64,000 nucleotides of DNA from Taudactylus pleione (lineage: Eukaryota; Chordata; Amphibia; Anura; Myobatrachidae): NCBI GenBank assembly GCA_031769625.1, contig JAUIMM010000178.1:29158001-29222000 (forward strand). Reading direction: 5' to 3'. Of the stretch, positions 47,360 through 57,554 are shown in pieces. The position numbers and the translations under genes were made by a program. Each line of letters begins with the position of its first letter. The stretch's first letter is position 1. The notes beneath the pieces were generated by a model. That model made no database searches and was not told the DNA's origin. It saw only the letters and a program-made list of their open reading frames with translations.

Positions 47360-48018
47360 CGGTACATACCAGGGATGACAAAGTAAGGGGAGTGCAAAGG
47401 TTCTATGAAAAAAAAAATTATATATATAATGCACCTCCATGCTTATATATATAGAAGCATGCAGGTGCAGCACTCCCCTCTCAATAAATCAAGCAGAAAC
47501 CAAAGGATCAATAGAACGGTTTCAGTACTTTTAGTATTATCTTCAACCATATACAAATACAAACAAATGGCTCACCTTAAATACACCCCTCTGCCCAATG
47601 TGCTAAACACAAGCCAGTCAGATCACATGGCAAGACTGACAGCGCCTCCTGATGACGTCAGCAACTAAGCTCGTCATCACTACAGGACCACATCACCATA
47701 GAACACATAAACGCAAACAGAGCCAGGACATTAAACAGTGGGAGGCACATATAGAAACCGTTGTAATGTTCCACTATTTCCCGGCACTCCAAAATGAAAT
47801 CTAGTTGCTTGCGCTGGTGCCTTCCTAGGAGCACGCTAGCTCCAAAAGATGAATACGTAAAACAGAGAAATAGATGTTCGCGCTCCACGCTGCACCTGGC
47901 AGCTAATAACAATGTGATATTCACCAATCACAGATGTATGTATGGTCAAAAATAAAGAACGTTAAAAGCGCTCAAGTAAAGGTGCAAGTAAAGTAAAAAT
48001 ATAGTGTTGTCCAATTGA
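47360..48018. mobile_element. Probable Penelope-like non-coding debris
   Basis: GGTGCAGCACTCC, AACGGTTTCAGTAC with ATTATCTTCAACC, and GCGCTGGTGCC with GCGCTCAAGTAAAGG recall Penelope-like terminal sequence. At 47739-47768 it carries a 30-bp block identical to the inside of the Tc1-type MITE at about 35978-36007. No coding sequence is present. Confidence 0.35.
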
Positions 48019-48373
48019 CATAAAATAGTCACTTGTTTATAGTTCAACTGTTGTACATCCTTATTTTCTTTAGAGTCAGCAACCTGGTTTCTCCACTTGG
48101 TTTTTCACACTAATACCCCTCAGCATCAAAAGGCTATATAAGACAAAAAGAGGGGAGAATACATAGTGTAAAACCATAAAACATTTATTCAAAACAACAT
48201 TAATAAAAAATGGTGCTGTATCCTGTGTTGCTGCCATCTACCCTGACTGTGGGAAGGTATTGCTCAAATAGGGGGAGCAGATAATTTACCCCTATATGCC
48301 TAAAACTGTGCCTTTCTGTAAAGGTTTTGGATGGTACGCGACAGTTGAACTATAAACAAGTGACTATTTTATG
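48019..48373. mobile_element. Element bounded by 33-bp perfect inverted repeats
   Basis: The arms at 48019-48051 (CATAAAATAGTCACTTG...) and 48341-48373 are exact inverses over 33 bases. They enclose ~290 bp with no gene. The right arm directly abuts the Harbinger left end, so the last G is shared or ambiguous. Confidence 0.75.
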
Positions 48374-49038
48374 ATTCAGACCCGGACGCAAGTGGCCGGA
48401 CGTACGTGCCGAAAAATGCAAATTCAAGCGCTCGCTCGTAATTTCGTACGCAGCTAATCTTCCGCCCCATAGTCTACCAACCCCTCCTCTAGCTAACGAG
48501 CGAGCCAAATTGCGACCGTACATCTCCAATTTGGCATGCAGGGAACGCTCGCACCAGTCCAAACTGGAAGTGGGCCTGTCAGTTTTCGATTACCTGCTCG
48601 TTCATTCTGCATACATCCTTTAATCGTATCATGCCAATCAACAGATCAATTAGCTTAATTGCTCTTCACATGTTTTTTTTTTTTTTCATTTGCAATAAAC
48701 TTTACTCTTGTCCGTGTTTGTTTTTTCCCGCAGAATATGTACGGATTAAACAATGGCTTCCTTTATCCAAAATACGTGTTTGTGTCATTTTTCATATTGT
48801 TTTCAGTGTTTTGTCTGACGCATTTTTTACTTGTTTAATTTTTTGTTTTAAATTAGCTAACGCATGTCACTGCATTAAGCCAATCATAACTCACATTAGA
48901 TTTTTAAGCCTGTCGAACACATGACTCATACACTAACCAATAGAATGTTTCCTGTCAGTTTTCCAAATACATTAGCCAATCAAAATTATTTTCTTGGCTT
49001 TATTAAAACTGTTTTTTCCCAAATCCACCATTGCCATC

Positions 49039-50686
49039 ATGAGAGCCTCTGCGTTCACCAGGCGGGAGCTTATAGTCCTGCCGGAGGTAATGGACCGGCG
49101 GATAACCAGCCAGCCTCCCCCCATCACCAACAGAGGGAAGCGATCTGCCTATGCGGAGGTTCGCGGCCGCCTGTGCTCCTTCGGCTCACGCCGACAGATT
49201 GGCCAGCTGGAGCACAGGTGGTCGGATCTTCAACAACGCACGCCACGCTTGCTGGCATGTTTCAGACAGCGGATAGCTGAAAGTAAGTTTTTTTTTTTTC
49301 GCTTTCATTTTTTATTTTGTGGCCCTATTTGCGTTTTCCTTCTTGCTCTGTTTGTTTATTTACTACATATCTGCGTGTGCATGTTTTCCTTCTTGCCCTG
49401 TTTGTTTATTTACTACATATCTGCGTGTGCATGTTTTCCTTCTTGCCCTGTTTGTTTATTTACTACATATCTGCGTGTGCATGTTTTCCTTCTTGCCCTG
49501 TTTGTTTATTTACTACATATCTGCGTGTGCATGTTTTCCTTCTTGCCCTGTTTGTTTATTTACTACATATCTGCGTGTGCATGTTTTCCTTCTTGCCCTG
49601 TTTGTTTATTTACTACATATCTGCGTGTGCATGTTTTCCTTCTTGCCCTGTTTGTTTATTTACTACATATCTGCGTGTGCATGTTTTCCTTCTTGCCCTG
49701 TTTGTTTATTTACTACATATCTGCGTGTGCATGGTTTGTTTGTTTTTTCTTTTCGTCTCTAAATATTTATTGAGGATGTTTTCAAGTTTAAAAATTAATC
49801 CAACCTTAAATTGTTTTCCATCATTTAGGGGCAGAGCGCAGAATACGCCGACATCGGCAGCGATGCCGTCGTCCACGTCCCCTATCCCCAACTCCCAGCT
49901 AATCCTCCTCTCCCCACCCTACCCCTAATTCACCCTCCAACCCAGCATGGCCAGACCCGGACGCCCCTCCCTCTAGTATACTTCCCATCCCTCAAAATTC
50001 CCCCTCCCCTCAACCCCCCTCTCTCTTTTCATCACCCTCCCCTCCAACCACCCCTCTCTTTTCCACCCCCTCCCCCCCTTCAGAAATCACCCCTCCTCCT
50101 ACAGACCTGTATTGGCCCACCTCTGAAGAGGACGATGGTGATGCTTCAGGTCCAGGCGGCATTGTCAACGGTATGTTTCCCTTTTACCTTGTTTTTACAA
50201 AATTTTGGGGGGGATGTTCTCCTTTGCCTGTTCATTTTTATTTTGTTAATTTTTTTAAATGTTTGTTAGATATATCTGGTTTTATAAATGTCTATGATGT
50301 TTGGCCCTTACACATATCACACATGTCCAAACACTCATACTTGTATCTCTTGTTTACGGTACCCACCAAAGTAGTTTTTCGGTGTTTTTCTCTTTTTTTA
50401 CAATTTCTTGTTTTTGTCGTGTTTATTTCGAATTTACTTGGGCAAAGAATGTTGGCTTTGAATTGTAATGTTTGTCCCAATTTTTTGGGGGTTGAAAGTT
50501 GCATTTCCTTTGGCAGTTGTTTCTCAAACAAAATTATGGTCTTTTGGATAAGGAACCTCAATTTTTAAACCCACAGATGACCAGAGGCGGCTGACGGAGG
50601 CAGCAGCGTGTGTGGAGAGGCTGAGGGGCCATGTGATAGGCATGCTGGTGGTCCTCGATCACATGGCAGGGATCCTGCGGCAGTAA
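49039..50686 (+). CDS. Myb/SANT-like protein of Harbinger, three exons, one internal stop
   Basis: Exons are inferred at 49039-49282, 49829-50170 and 50577-50686. Donors GTAAGT (49283) and GTATGT (50171) and acceptors TTTAG and CACAG keep phase, giving 231 codons. Exon 1 encodes FTRRELIVLPEVM, then GKRSAYAEVRGRLCSFGSRR and LEHRWSDLQQR, a trihelix Myb/SANT-like DNA-binding fold. Exon 2 is Pro/Ser-rich and ends acidic (YWPTSEEDDGDA). Exon 3 is a helix (RRLTEAAACVERLRGHV) ending LRQ-stop. In Harbinger elements a Myb-like partner carries the transposase to the nucleus and the ends. In-frame TAA at 49900-49902 truncates the product after the DNA-binding part. AATAAA lies at 50725. The start ATG follows the sequence CATC directly. 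Confidence 0.75.
49331..49735. repeat. 50-bp minisatellite in intron 1 of the Myb-like gene
   Basis: Eight copies of exactly 50 bp (TTTGTTTATTTACTACATAT plus CTGCGTGTGCATGTTTTCCTTCTTGCCCTG) start at 49351, 49401 and so on to 49701. All but the first and last are essentially identical. The resulting long frames (147-259 codons, all three frames) are repeat shadows. Confidence 0.97.
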
Positions 50687-50759
50687 TTTTTTTCCTTTAC
50701 CCAAATTTTGTCACTTTTTCCAAAAATAAAAAAAAAAGTTTTGTTTGAAGTCTCATTCC

Positions 50760-51435
50760 CTCTCTGTAAATATTATATTGTTTAACCTTACCTAAGTCGA
50801 CTATTGCAGCAAGTTTTTAAAAGTAATGTAACTTATACCAATAGGTTTATTTTTTGTTTGTTATAAATAATTTTATTTTTGGGGGGGTAAGGTAAATATT
50901 AAATGAAACCTGTTTAGGCCGAGAATCCAAAACATACTGATTCACCATAATACCTTGGGGTGTTTGATTTGAGCCAATAAGCATGGTAAAATACTGCACA
51001 ATTTAAATCAAAAATGGATTAGCCTTTAATCAAGTATCCAATTTGGGAACCAGGTTACACTTGCATGTAATTTCGAATGGAAATGTTTGTTATAACGTAA
51101 CAAAAATGTATTAAGTAAAAAATTAGAAACACAAAGTGATTAAGGACAAACAATACACACAGTGAAAACACTCGTCAAAAAACAGCCTACACCAAAAATA
51201 TACAAAAACAAAACAATCAAGAACTGTTTGACGAAGTAGCATGCCAACATGATTCCACAAATGAGTTGACGTAAATCCAAATGTTTAAATCCAATGTGTC
51301 CACATGAAGTCATTTTTGAAGAACAGGTAGTAGTCATGGTTTTCACGATAAATATTATGGAATAAAACACACAAACAAAACAAAAATTAAAATTGTTAAT
51401 TACATTATTGCATGTCTACATTGTGTCATCTAACT
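50760..51435. other. Harbinger non-coding stretch between convergent genes
   Basis: This is AT-rich DNA between the poly(A) signal of the first Myb-like gene and the transposase stop. TTTATT at 50846-50851 could be the minus-strand poly(A) signal of the transposase. No gene is seen. Confidence 0.5.
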
Positions 51436-52569
51436 TCATTTTGGACAATAATTACCTGAAAAAACGGGCCACAACATCATCACGTATGGCCCCCCCACAT
51501 ACAGACCTCCGACCAACCTTGGGGGGCCATCCTCAGGCAAGGCATCCTCTGGCTGCATTGGGACACCACTCCTTATGGCAATGTTGTGAAATATCCCACA
51601 CAGGACCACAATTTTCGAAACCATATCCGGCAAATACATGAGCTTGCCACGAGAGCGGTGGAGGCATCTGAATCGGCCTTTTAAAAGGCCGATACAGCGC
51701 TCCACCACTTGCCTGGTGGCAGTAAGTGCGGAATTATACTCACTTTGTGGCCCTGGTGTGGGCGCCAAATAAGGAGTGAGCAGCCAGGGCATGCAAGGGT
51801 AGCCACTGTCTCCGGTGAACAAGAAATGTCAAAATCAGGATCACTGTGTATCAAGCTTTGCATTGCTTTCTTAAAAAGGTCTACACTTACCCAGAAGCCA
51901 TGCATCACCAGCTTGTAGGTTGTTTAATTTATGCCAAATCCCTGATTGACGGATGGTCAATGTGCATGAATGAGTCATGTACACTCCCGGGTAATTTTGC
52001 ATTCAGGGACAGGATCTGGAGGGAGGCATCACATACCATCATTACATTCAGTGAGTGATAGTGTTTTCTGTTCCGAAAAATGGCCTCCAGCCGTGTGAGT
52101 ACCATCCACAACCCCTATGATGTGTGGGAAGCCAGCAATTTGGTAAAAATTGGCCTTCGCCACACTAAGGGAACCCATATCTAATGGCATTTTAATAAAA
52201 TGATGGAGGTGCTTGAAAAGGGCCTCCATCACTGCCCTCAGGATCCTTGAAAAGGAGGATTGGGAGATTCCCGCAACTATTCCCACCGTGGTTTGAAAGG
52301 ATCCTGAGGCACAGAAATGTAACACCACCATAAATTGCGTAAGTGGTGGTTATTGCTGTAGGACTGTCAATTTGCCGCTCAAGATCACTCTCTATTAATG
52401 AGAGAGTGTCTATGATGATTTGGGGCGGAAGACGGTAGCGCCTTAACACCTCATCATCGGGCATTCCAAAAAGGGTGACACGTGTTCTATATATCTGGGG
52501 CCGAGCACGCCTACGATGCCTATGCCTGGGACGAGATTGAAGTTGGTCGGCTTCCAGCAGCATGGCCAC
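51436..52569 (-). pseudogene. PIF/Harbinger DDE transposase (DDE_Tnp_4 type), two exons, frameshifted
   Basis: On the minus strand it starts MAMLLEADQLQSRPRHRHRR at 52569, then PDDEVLRRYRLPPQIIIDTL. A frame change near 52330 leads to LHFCASGSFQTTVG and SFSRILRAVMEALF. The first catalytic Asp is in IGVVDGT (about 52107). After a second frame change come YRNRKHYHSLNVMMVCDASL-like content with the second Asp (about 52030) and KLPGSVHDSF. WLLG ends at a GTAAGT donor at about 51897. A ~75-bp intron precedes DSGYPC, whose expected AG acceptor reads CG here. The third acidic residue lies in TATRQVVERCIGLLKGRFR (about 51700), followed by FHNIA. This enzyme cuts and pastes element ends. Two frameshifts and a lost acceptor make this copy inactive. 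Confidence 0.88.
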
Positions 52570-53627
52570 AATAATACGACCAACATCAACCTGAAATGGT
52601 AAGAATTGTAGTTAAGGTATGTTGCCCCCAAAAAAGTCATAAAAATACTTATCTTTACGATACAATCCAAAGATGCTTACATGCCGGGGTATTGTCATGA
52701 TTTCAAAAACCTACATTTCAAAAGACCATAAAAAGTTAAGAATTTGGGGAGGCCATTTTGTAATCTTGTTTTTGGAAAATGCACAAAAATTAAAGGGGGG
52801 AAACACACATTTCGAAAATTAGGAACCCGACATTGAGAGGACTGCCACAATTTGGCACCCAAAAAAAAAAACAGAATTTGAACGCTAAATGGTTCGCATT
52901 TTCAAAGGGGAATCAAGCCTACAAAAGTGCGCTAAATGGTTTGCATTTTTACAAGGGGAATCAAGCCTACAAAAGTGCGCTAAATGGTTCGCATTTTTAC
53001 AAGGGGAATCAAGCCTACAAAAGTGCGCTAAATGGTTCGCATTTTTCACATCCCCAAAAACACGGAAAAAAAACGTAAAGACCCCAAAATATGCGAAGAA
53101 CAAGACATTAACATTTAACAAACAAGTTAAAATCAAAACTTACCAATACACGATAAAGAAGTCACAGAACAAAAACATCGTTGGGGCACAGCCAAAAAAA
53201 ACCTACAAAAAAAAACAAAACAAAATATTAATTTTTGGGCCAAACCAAAAAAAAAGGAGACCCATATTTTACAAAAGGATGATGGGAAAAAACTTACACA
53301 GAAAAAAAAACACAACTAAAAAAACCAAACCAAAAACTGCGAACGGAAAGTTATCAAAAAAAAAACACCTCTAACACAATCCTAAAAACCACCAAACACA
53401 ACTCCCTCCAACAATCCACTCTGAACAACGTAACCTCCAACAAACAACACCCGCCACCTGGGCTCGAGTCGCCAAAAGCCATAAATAGTGTTTCTTTTCC
53501 CGCTCAAATTAAGAACGGATCATAGGAACGCACAATCAATGATGCGGCCGAATAATAAGGACGCATGTATAAATACGTCACGGCAAAAAACAAACGGTCT
53601 GGTGTAGTTCTTGTTTTTGCATGAAAA
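52570..53627. promoter_or_regulatory. Divergent upstream region between transposase and second Myb-like gene
   Basis: The two genes face away from one another, so their promoters must lie in this 1.06 kb. It is A-rich (many AAAAAAC runs) and carries a 48-bp tandem repeat. No clear TATA box is proposed. Confidence 0.5.
52884..53048. repeat. 48-bp tandem repeat, ~3.4 copies
   Basis: GCTAAATGGTTCGCATTTTT recurs at 52884, 52931, 52979 and 53027, each followed by ACAAGGGGAATCAAGCC and TACAAAAGTGC. Units are nearly identical. The first lacks one base. Confidence 0.93.
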
Positions 53628-54912
53628 ATGGCTACAGACCAGCCAAACAATGGCCAAGAGGCGGCCGGTAAGTATTTCTCACATTTCTAATCAAGGCTTA
53701 TTTAGAAGCAGAATATAGTGAAAGATTGACATCTAAATTCAAATTAATTTATTGTAAATAGGTGTTGAGGATGACATGGAAGAGTCTGCTGGGCCCAGTA
53801 TTCCGGCCAAAGCTGGCAAAAAGAAAAGGCAGCCACAATTCACAAGAAAGGAGATGGAGGTTTTGTTTCAGAAGTGTGTGGACATCCTGCCACAGGCAGA
53901 CAGGAATATGGGTGTAAGCCAGAAGTGGAGAATGTGGGAGGAGATAGCCAGTGCTGTCAATAGGGTGGGTGATTATGTCCATCTAGCCCTGGATGTCAAA
54001 CACCGGTAAGTAAAAACTTTAAACCAAAAAAAAAAAACAGGGAAAAATAATGCCGGAATAATGCCTACTTTTTCACCCACAGATGGCAAGACTTCAAATA
54101 TCACCTGAAGCAAAAAATGGCTGACAGGGCTAGGCATGCAAGGGGTACAGGTTGGGGTCCCACCCCAGTGTCATTGGAGTTGAATGATTTGGAAGAGCTG
54201 GCACAGGGGTATGTGCAGGATGTGGAGGTGTTTGGCGTGTCCAACATGGATACGGACATGCCAGACTTTGCGGCTCCTCATGTTGTCCCTGGTAAATGTT
54301 GTGATGCAACCAACTCTGAAATGTTATTGTGACAATATGTAGATTGTAATGTTCCTCTTTTCTCTTTTTTCTCACAGAGACACAGGCGGATGAGTCTGCT
54401 CCAGAGGGGAGCCTTGGCCGCAGAATTTCTTCTGGCTCTGCAGGGGAGGAACCAGTACATCCGGCTGAGGACCCTGCAAAAGCCAGTCCAGGGCAATCCC
54501 CCTCGCAGGCAGTGTCCCTCCTCACAGAACTCAATTTTAAATTGGATTACCATACAGAGATTCTGCAGAGATGGACGCCAGTCTGCTACGGGTGGCTGAG
54601 GCCCTGGAGCAAAATGCTGTGGCCAACGTGACCATTGGTCAGGCCCTGGCTGAAAATACCAGGGCCAACATCAGAATAGCCAATGCCCTGGAGCAGCTCG
54701 TTCACCAGCACATGGTGGAGCCGACCTCCCTTCCTGCCGGAACATCAGGATCCTCCACCTCTGGCCCAACAACAGCCATTCCTCCAAATGTGCCTAGCCC
54801 TGTGCCTAGTCCAGAGGCCACAACATCTGCCTCTGTACAGGCCAGCCAGAGGACATCCCGGACCCGGTCTGGCACCCTCCCTACCCCAGCCAAACAGGGA
54901 AACAAACGATGA
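53628..54912 (+). CDS. Second Myb/SANT-like protein of Harbinger, four exons, one frameshift
   Basis: Exons are inferred at 53628-53667, 53762-54005, 54083-54291 and 54378-54912, with GTAAGT, GTAAGT and GTAAAT donors and TAG or CAG acceptors, all in phase. The product starts MATDQPNNGQEAAG. A Lys-rich stretch (KAGKKKRQ) could be a nuclear localisation signal. The Myb/SANT-like domain runs from FTRKEMEVLFQKCVDIL through KWRMWEEIASAVNRV to DVKHRWQDFKYHLKQK. The tail is acidic and Ser/Pro-rich, then helical (LLRVAEALEQNAV ... IANALEQLVHQHM). A one-base deletion near 54568 separates the helical part. The ATG at 53621 is in another frame, so 53628 was chosen because it joins exon 2 in frame. Confidence 0.82.
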
Positions 54913-56126
54913 CAGCACTGGCTACTTTTCCCACACTCCTTCTGTGCTTGCCCCATATTCCTTTAGGGCCAAAACTTCCCTCTCCTTTCTTGTGAATTGT
55001 TTTTAATGTGCTTTTTTAAGTTGGCCAACACTGGTAATATGTTTTACAGATTTATTTACTTTATTATTGCCTAACACTGCCCAAAAAGTGGATTTGCAAA
55101 ATGCACCCCAAAACTTGAAAAATTTGTCTCTGAAATTAAAATTTGAGAAAATGATCTCCATTGTATTGTGACATTATTTTAAAAATGGTTTACAGTTAAT
55201 CCTGGCCCACAAGCCAAAAACGTCCTCCAAAAAAAATAAAAAATGTGTTTTTAAAAATAGGTTTCTTTAAGGAACACTGTAAAATTAAAAAAAGGATGCA
55301 AATTCTCCTTGCAAAAGCAAAATGGTAAAATACACACAAACATGATGACATCATTGTTACAATAGCACAAAACCAAAATCCAAAAAAAAACAAATGTACG
55401 CTAATTGATTGTGTAATCCTGAAATTAGCAGCTGAGATTTTCACCTGCGTACAAGCTGGTTTGCAATTCAAAGTTGATTGTTTTTCTGACAAGCCGTGAT
55501 AAATCGATTAAACATCGAGGAGGACCGGACCGGAGGACAAGGCCAACGCCATTGTGGTCGAGTAATCCACACCCCAAGCTGTGCGAGCAAGTTGAACGGA
55601 AAGAGGATCAGCCAGTGACGTATGACTTGGTACGAACACATTTGACGTACGCATCAGAAAATTTATGTATGCCCCAAAAACGCCTCGCCACGCCTGCGTT
55701 TTTTCATCTCCACCCACGTCAACGCCCAAAAACGGCCTGTTCTGTCAATCACATTTAACATGTCACTTCCTGTTCGCTATTTAACGAACGAGACAAAAAA
55801 AGCTCGCAATCTGCCGTACGCACATGCGAAGCTTCCTGTTTCATCAAGATGCTGATTGCCGCCATTCCTTTCTGCATATATATATATATTTTGTTTGAGG
55901 GAGTGGGGCCCCAAACTGGTATCCTGCCTAGGGTTCCATGAAGTCTAAATCCAGCTCTGATCACAACTGCTGTATCTCTGTCATTCCCCTCAACTCTTCG
56001 CTGAGCCTCTTCTCAGGACTGCTGGCTTTTTAGTCATTCTCCTCAACTCCTTACTTAATCTCATCTCAGATTTACCTGCATAATATACAATGGCCCCTCT
56101 GGGCTCTTCACCCAGCTTATGACTAA

Positions 56127-56667
56127 GGGGGTCATTCAGACCCACTCACGAGCGGCAGTACGCTCGCAAGTGGGTCGATGTTCCCCACTGCGCATGCGCA
56201 CGACGGAGGGAGCTCCGTCATGCGCATGCGCGAGACCCGGTGAGCGACGGGCTTTCCATCACTCGGGGTCTCGCACCAAAGGGGGCGTGCTGTCGATGTT
56301 GATTGACAGCATGCCCCCTTTGGTGGGCGTGCCGAGGGAGTGCCTGCCAGACTGAGGCGTTCCCATGGGAACGCCTACCGTCTGAAGCCGGCCCCACTGA
56401 CATCACTAGTGATGTCAGTGGGAGTGATTTTGGCTCTGATAGAGCCAAAATCACTCCTGGCCTTGCGGCTGGGAAACCCGACCGCAGGGTTTCCCTCGCA
56501 AGTCCGATGGTCAAGACCATCGCGACCATCTTTTTGCACGCTCGTATATGCTGTGGGTGGTGACCCACAGCTATACGAGTGTCCAGGAGGACGCTCTATT
56601 TTAATGTAGGAGGGCCCTGATTCAGAGCGAGCGCTCTGGTCACAGCGTCTGGCTCTGAATCAGGGCC
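56127..56667. mobile_element. Serial-hairpin MITE, family B, copy 3 (complete)
   Basis: 541 bp are flanked by TAA (56124-56126, 56668-56670). It starts GGGGGTCATTCAGACCC and ends GCTCTGAATCAGGGCC. Consecutive inverted repeats fill most of it: 56190-56231 (GCGCATGCGCACGACGGAG), 56230-56274 (CGAGACCC), 56274-56324 (CACCAAAGGGGGCGTGCTGT), 56355-56376 (AGGCGTTCCC), 56393-56422 (CCCACTGACATCACT), 56423-56457 (AGTGATTTTGGCTCT), 56462-56502 (CTTGCGG with GGGAAACC), 56506-56530 (GATGGTC), 56536-56584 (CTCGTATA, GCTGTGGGT) and 56614-56665 (CCCTGATTCAGAGC). There is no gene. Confidence 0.93.
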
Positions 56668-56670
56668 TAA

Positions 56671-57550
56671 GTCTCTTGTTGGTGTATTTCAGTCAACTGT
56701 CTGTTTACAACAGGTGCTTTCTTTGACCTCTATTCAGAACTTCCTAAGACCCACTGGCTCTATCCTGAGCTGCACCCTTTTTATTTTGTGTGGGAGGATC
56801 CTGCACTGCCCAACCTGAACAAGTGGCCAACTAGTCTGTTATTATCACACATGCCCCCTCCACAATAATCAATCTTTGGGGTAACTTTGCCAAAGAAGCC
56901 ATTTATGATTAAGTAGTTTTTCTGCCTCTTGACCAATGTCTTTTCACATCTTTAAGACCATTGTTCTCTAGTCTGATGGTCTCAGCTTTCATGTTCCTCA
57001 TTCTGTTCTCTGTTTTGATCTCAGAACACTTACATATATGTAGTTTATCAAATGAACCCAATCACTGACATTAGAACAAAATTCTTTCAATCTAAATTGT
57101 TAATGTTTTTCCATGATTAACTAATGTCCCATGTTGACCTGCTAACTCCAGCTCTGGAGGCTACTTTTATCTTGACTATCCAGGTTAATGGTCAGCTGCA
57201 TTTCTTTCTCTATATGTATAGATAACTGACTCTCTATTAAATACTTTTTTTTCTACATTAGGGCTTCCATCTTGCTTTCTTCTTAGCAGTTTTATCTTTA
57301 TGGTAATTGCAAAAGGTTGAAACATCCTTGACCTATTGTCAACAATTACCAATGGACAAATGATACCCTTTAGTTTATAGACAAATTGCAATCATGCCCG
57401 TCTCCTTCTTTATGTCATTACACACCCTATCATACTCACTGGTAATTCATTAACTTACTTTCTGGGCCTCCAGCTTGGTCTATTTGATTACCTGTTTCTT
57501 TGGTGCTTTCATTATAAACTCTCTTCATCTAGCAAGTCATTGTCAGACTC
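56671..57550 (-). other. Weak coiled-coil coding traces (minus strand)
   Basis: Minus-strand translation near 56950-57030 gives KTENRMRNMKAETIRLENNG and other charged helical pieces, broken by many stops. It may continue the possible pseudogene at 57.78-59.57 kb. Nothing else is recognised. Confidence 0.25.
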
Positions 57551-57554
57551 TGCA

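Larger units (their letters stand above)
48373..55838. mobile_element. PIF/Harbinger DNA transposon, three genes, nearly complete
   Basis: The left end starts at GATTCAGACCCGGACGC, the terminal sequence of the local MITEs minus the outermost GGGCCT. The right end is recognisable by ACGCCTGCGTTTTTTCAT, GTCAACGCCCAAAAACGG, CTGTCAATCACA, CGCTATTTAACGAACGAG and ACGCACATGCG, in the order of the MITE family A right end, but the outermost ~50 bp are missing. Inside are a Myb-like gene (+), a DDE transposase (-) and a second Myb-like gene (+). Defects are few: one stop, a handful of frameshifts and lost termini. Confidence 0.85.
45564..55959. mobile_element. hAT-bounded composite with nested elements
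   Basis: Left end CAGGGCCGGATTTCCCGC and right end CTAAATCCAGCTCTG are imperfect inverted repeats. Subterminal CCTAGGCACTTGCCTAGGG and TGCCTAGGGTTCC resemble the hAT at 41.1 kb. ATCACAAC lies on both sides (45556-45563 and 55960-55967), a perfect 8-bp duplication, so the 10.4-kb span began as one hAT insertion. Its own sequence is probably 45564-~47050 and ~55840-55959. The rest was inserted later: Penelope-like debris, a 33-bp inverted-repeat element and a Harbinger transposon. No hAT transposase is present. Confidence 0.85.

Noticed and set aside
49351..49735. Regular 50-bp repeats considered as a CRISPR array
   Set aside because: There are no unique spacers, the whole 50-bp unit repeats, and the context is a vertebrate transposon intron.
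48994..49928. Three overlapping + strand frames (147-259 codons) with repeated hydrophobic units that look like membrane segments
   Set aside because: They arise from the 50-bp minisatellite in the intron. Because 50 is not a multiple of 3, the same peptide appears in all frames.
52885..53374. Frames with KSALNGSHFYKGNQAY repeats
   Set aside because: They are translations of the 48-bp tandem repeat in the Harbinger intergenic region.
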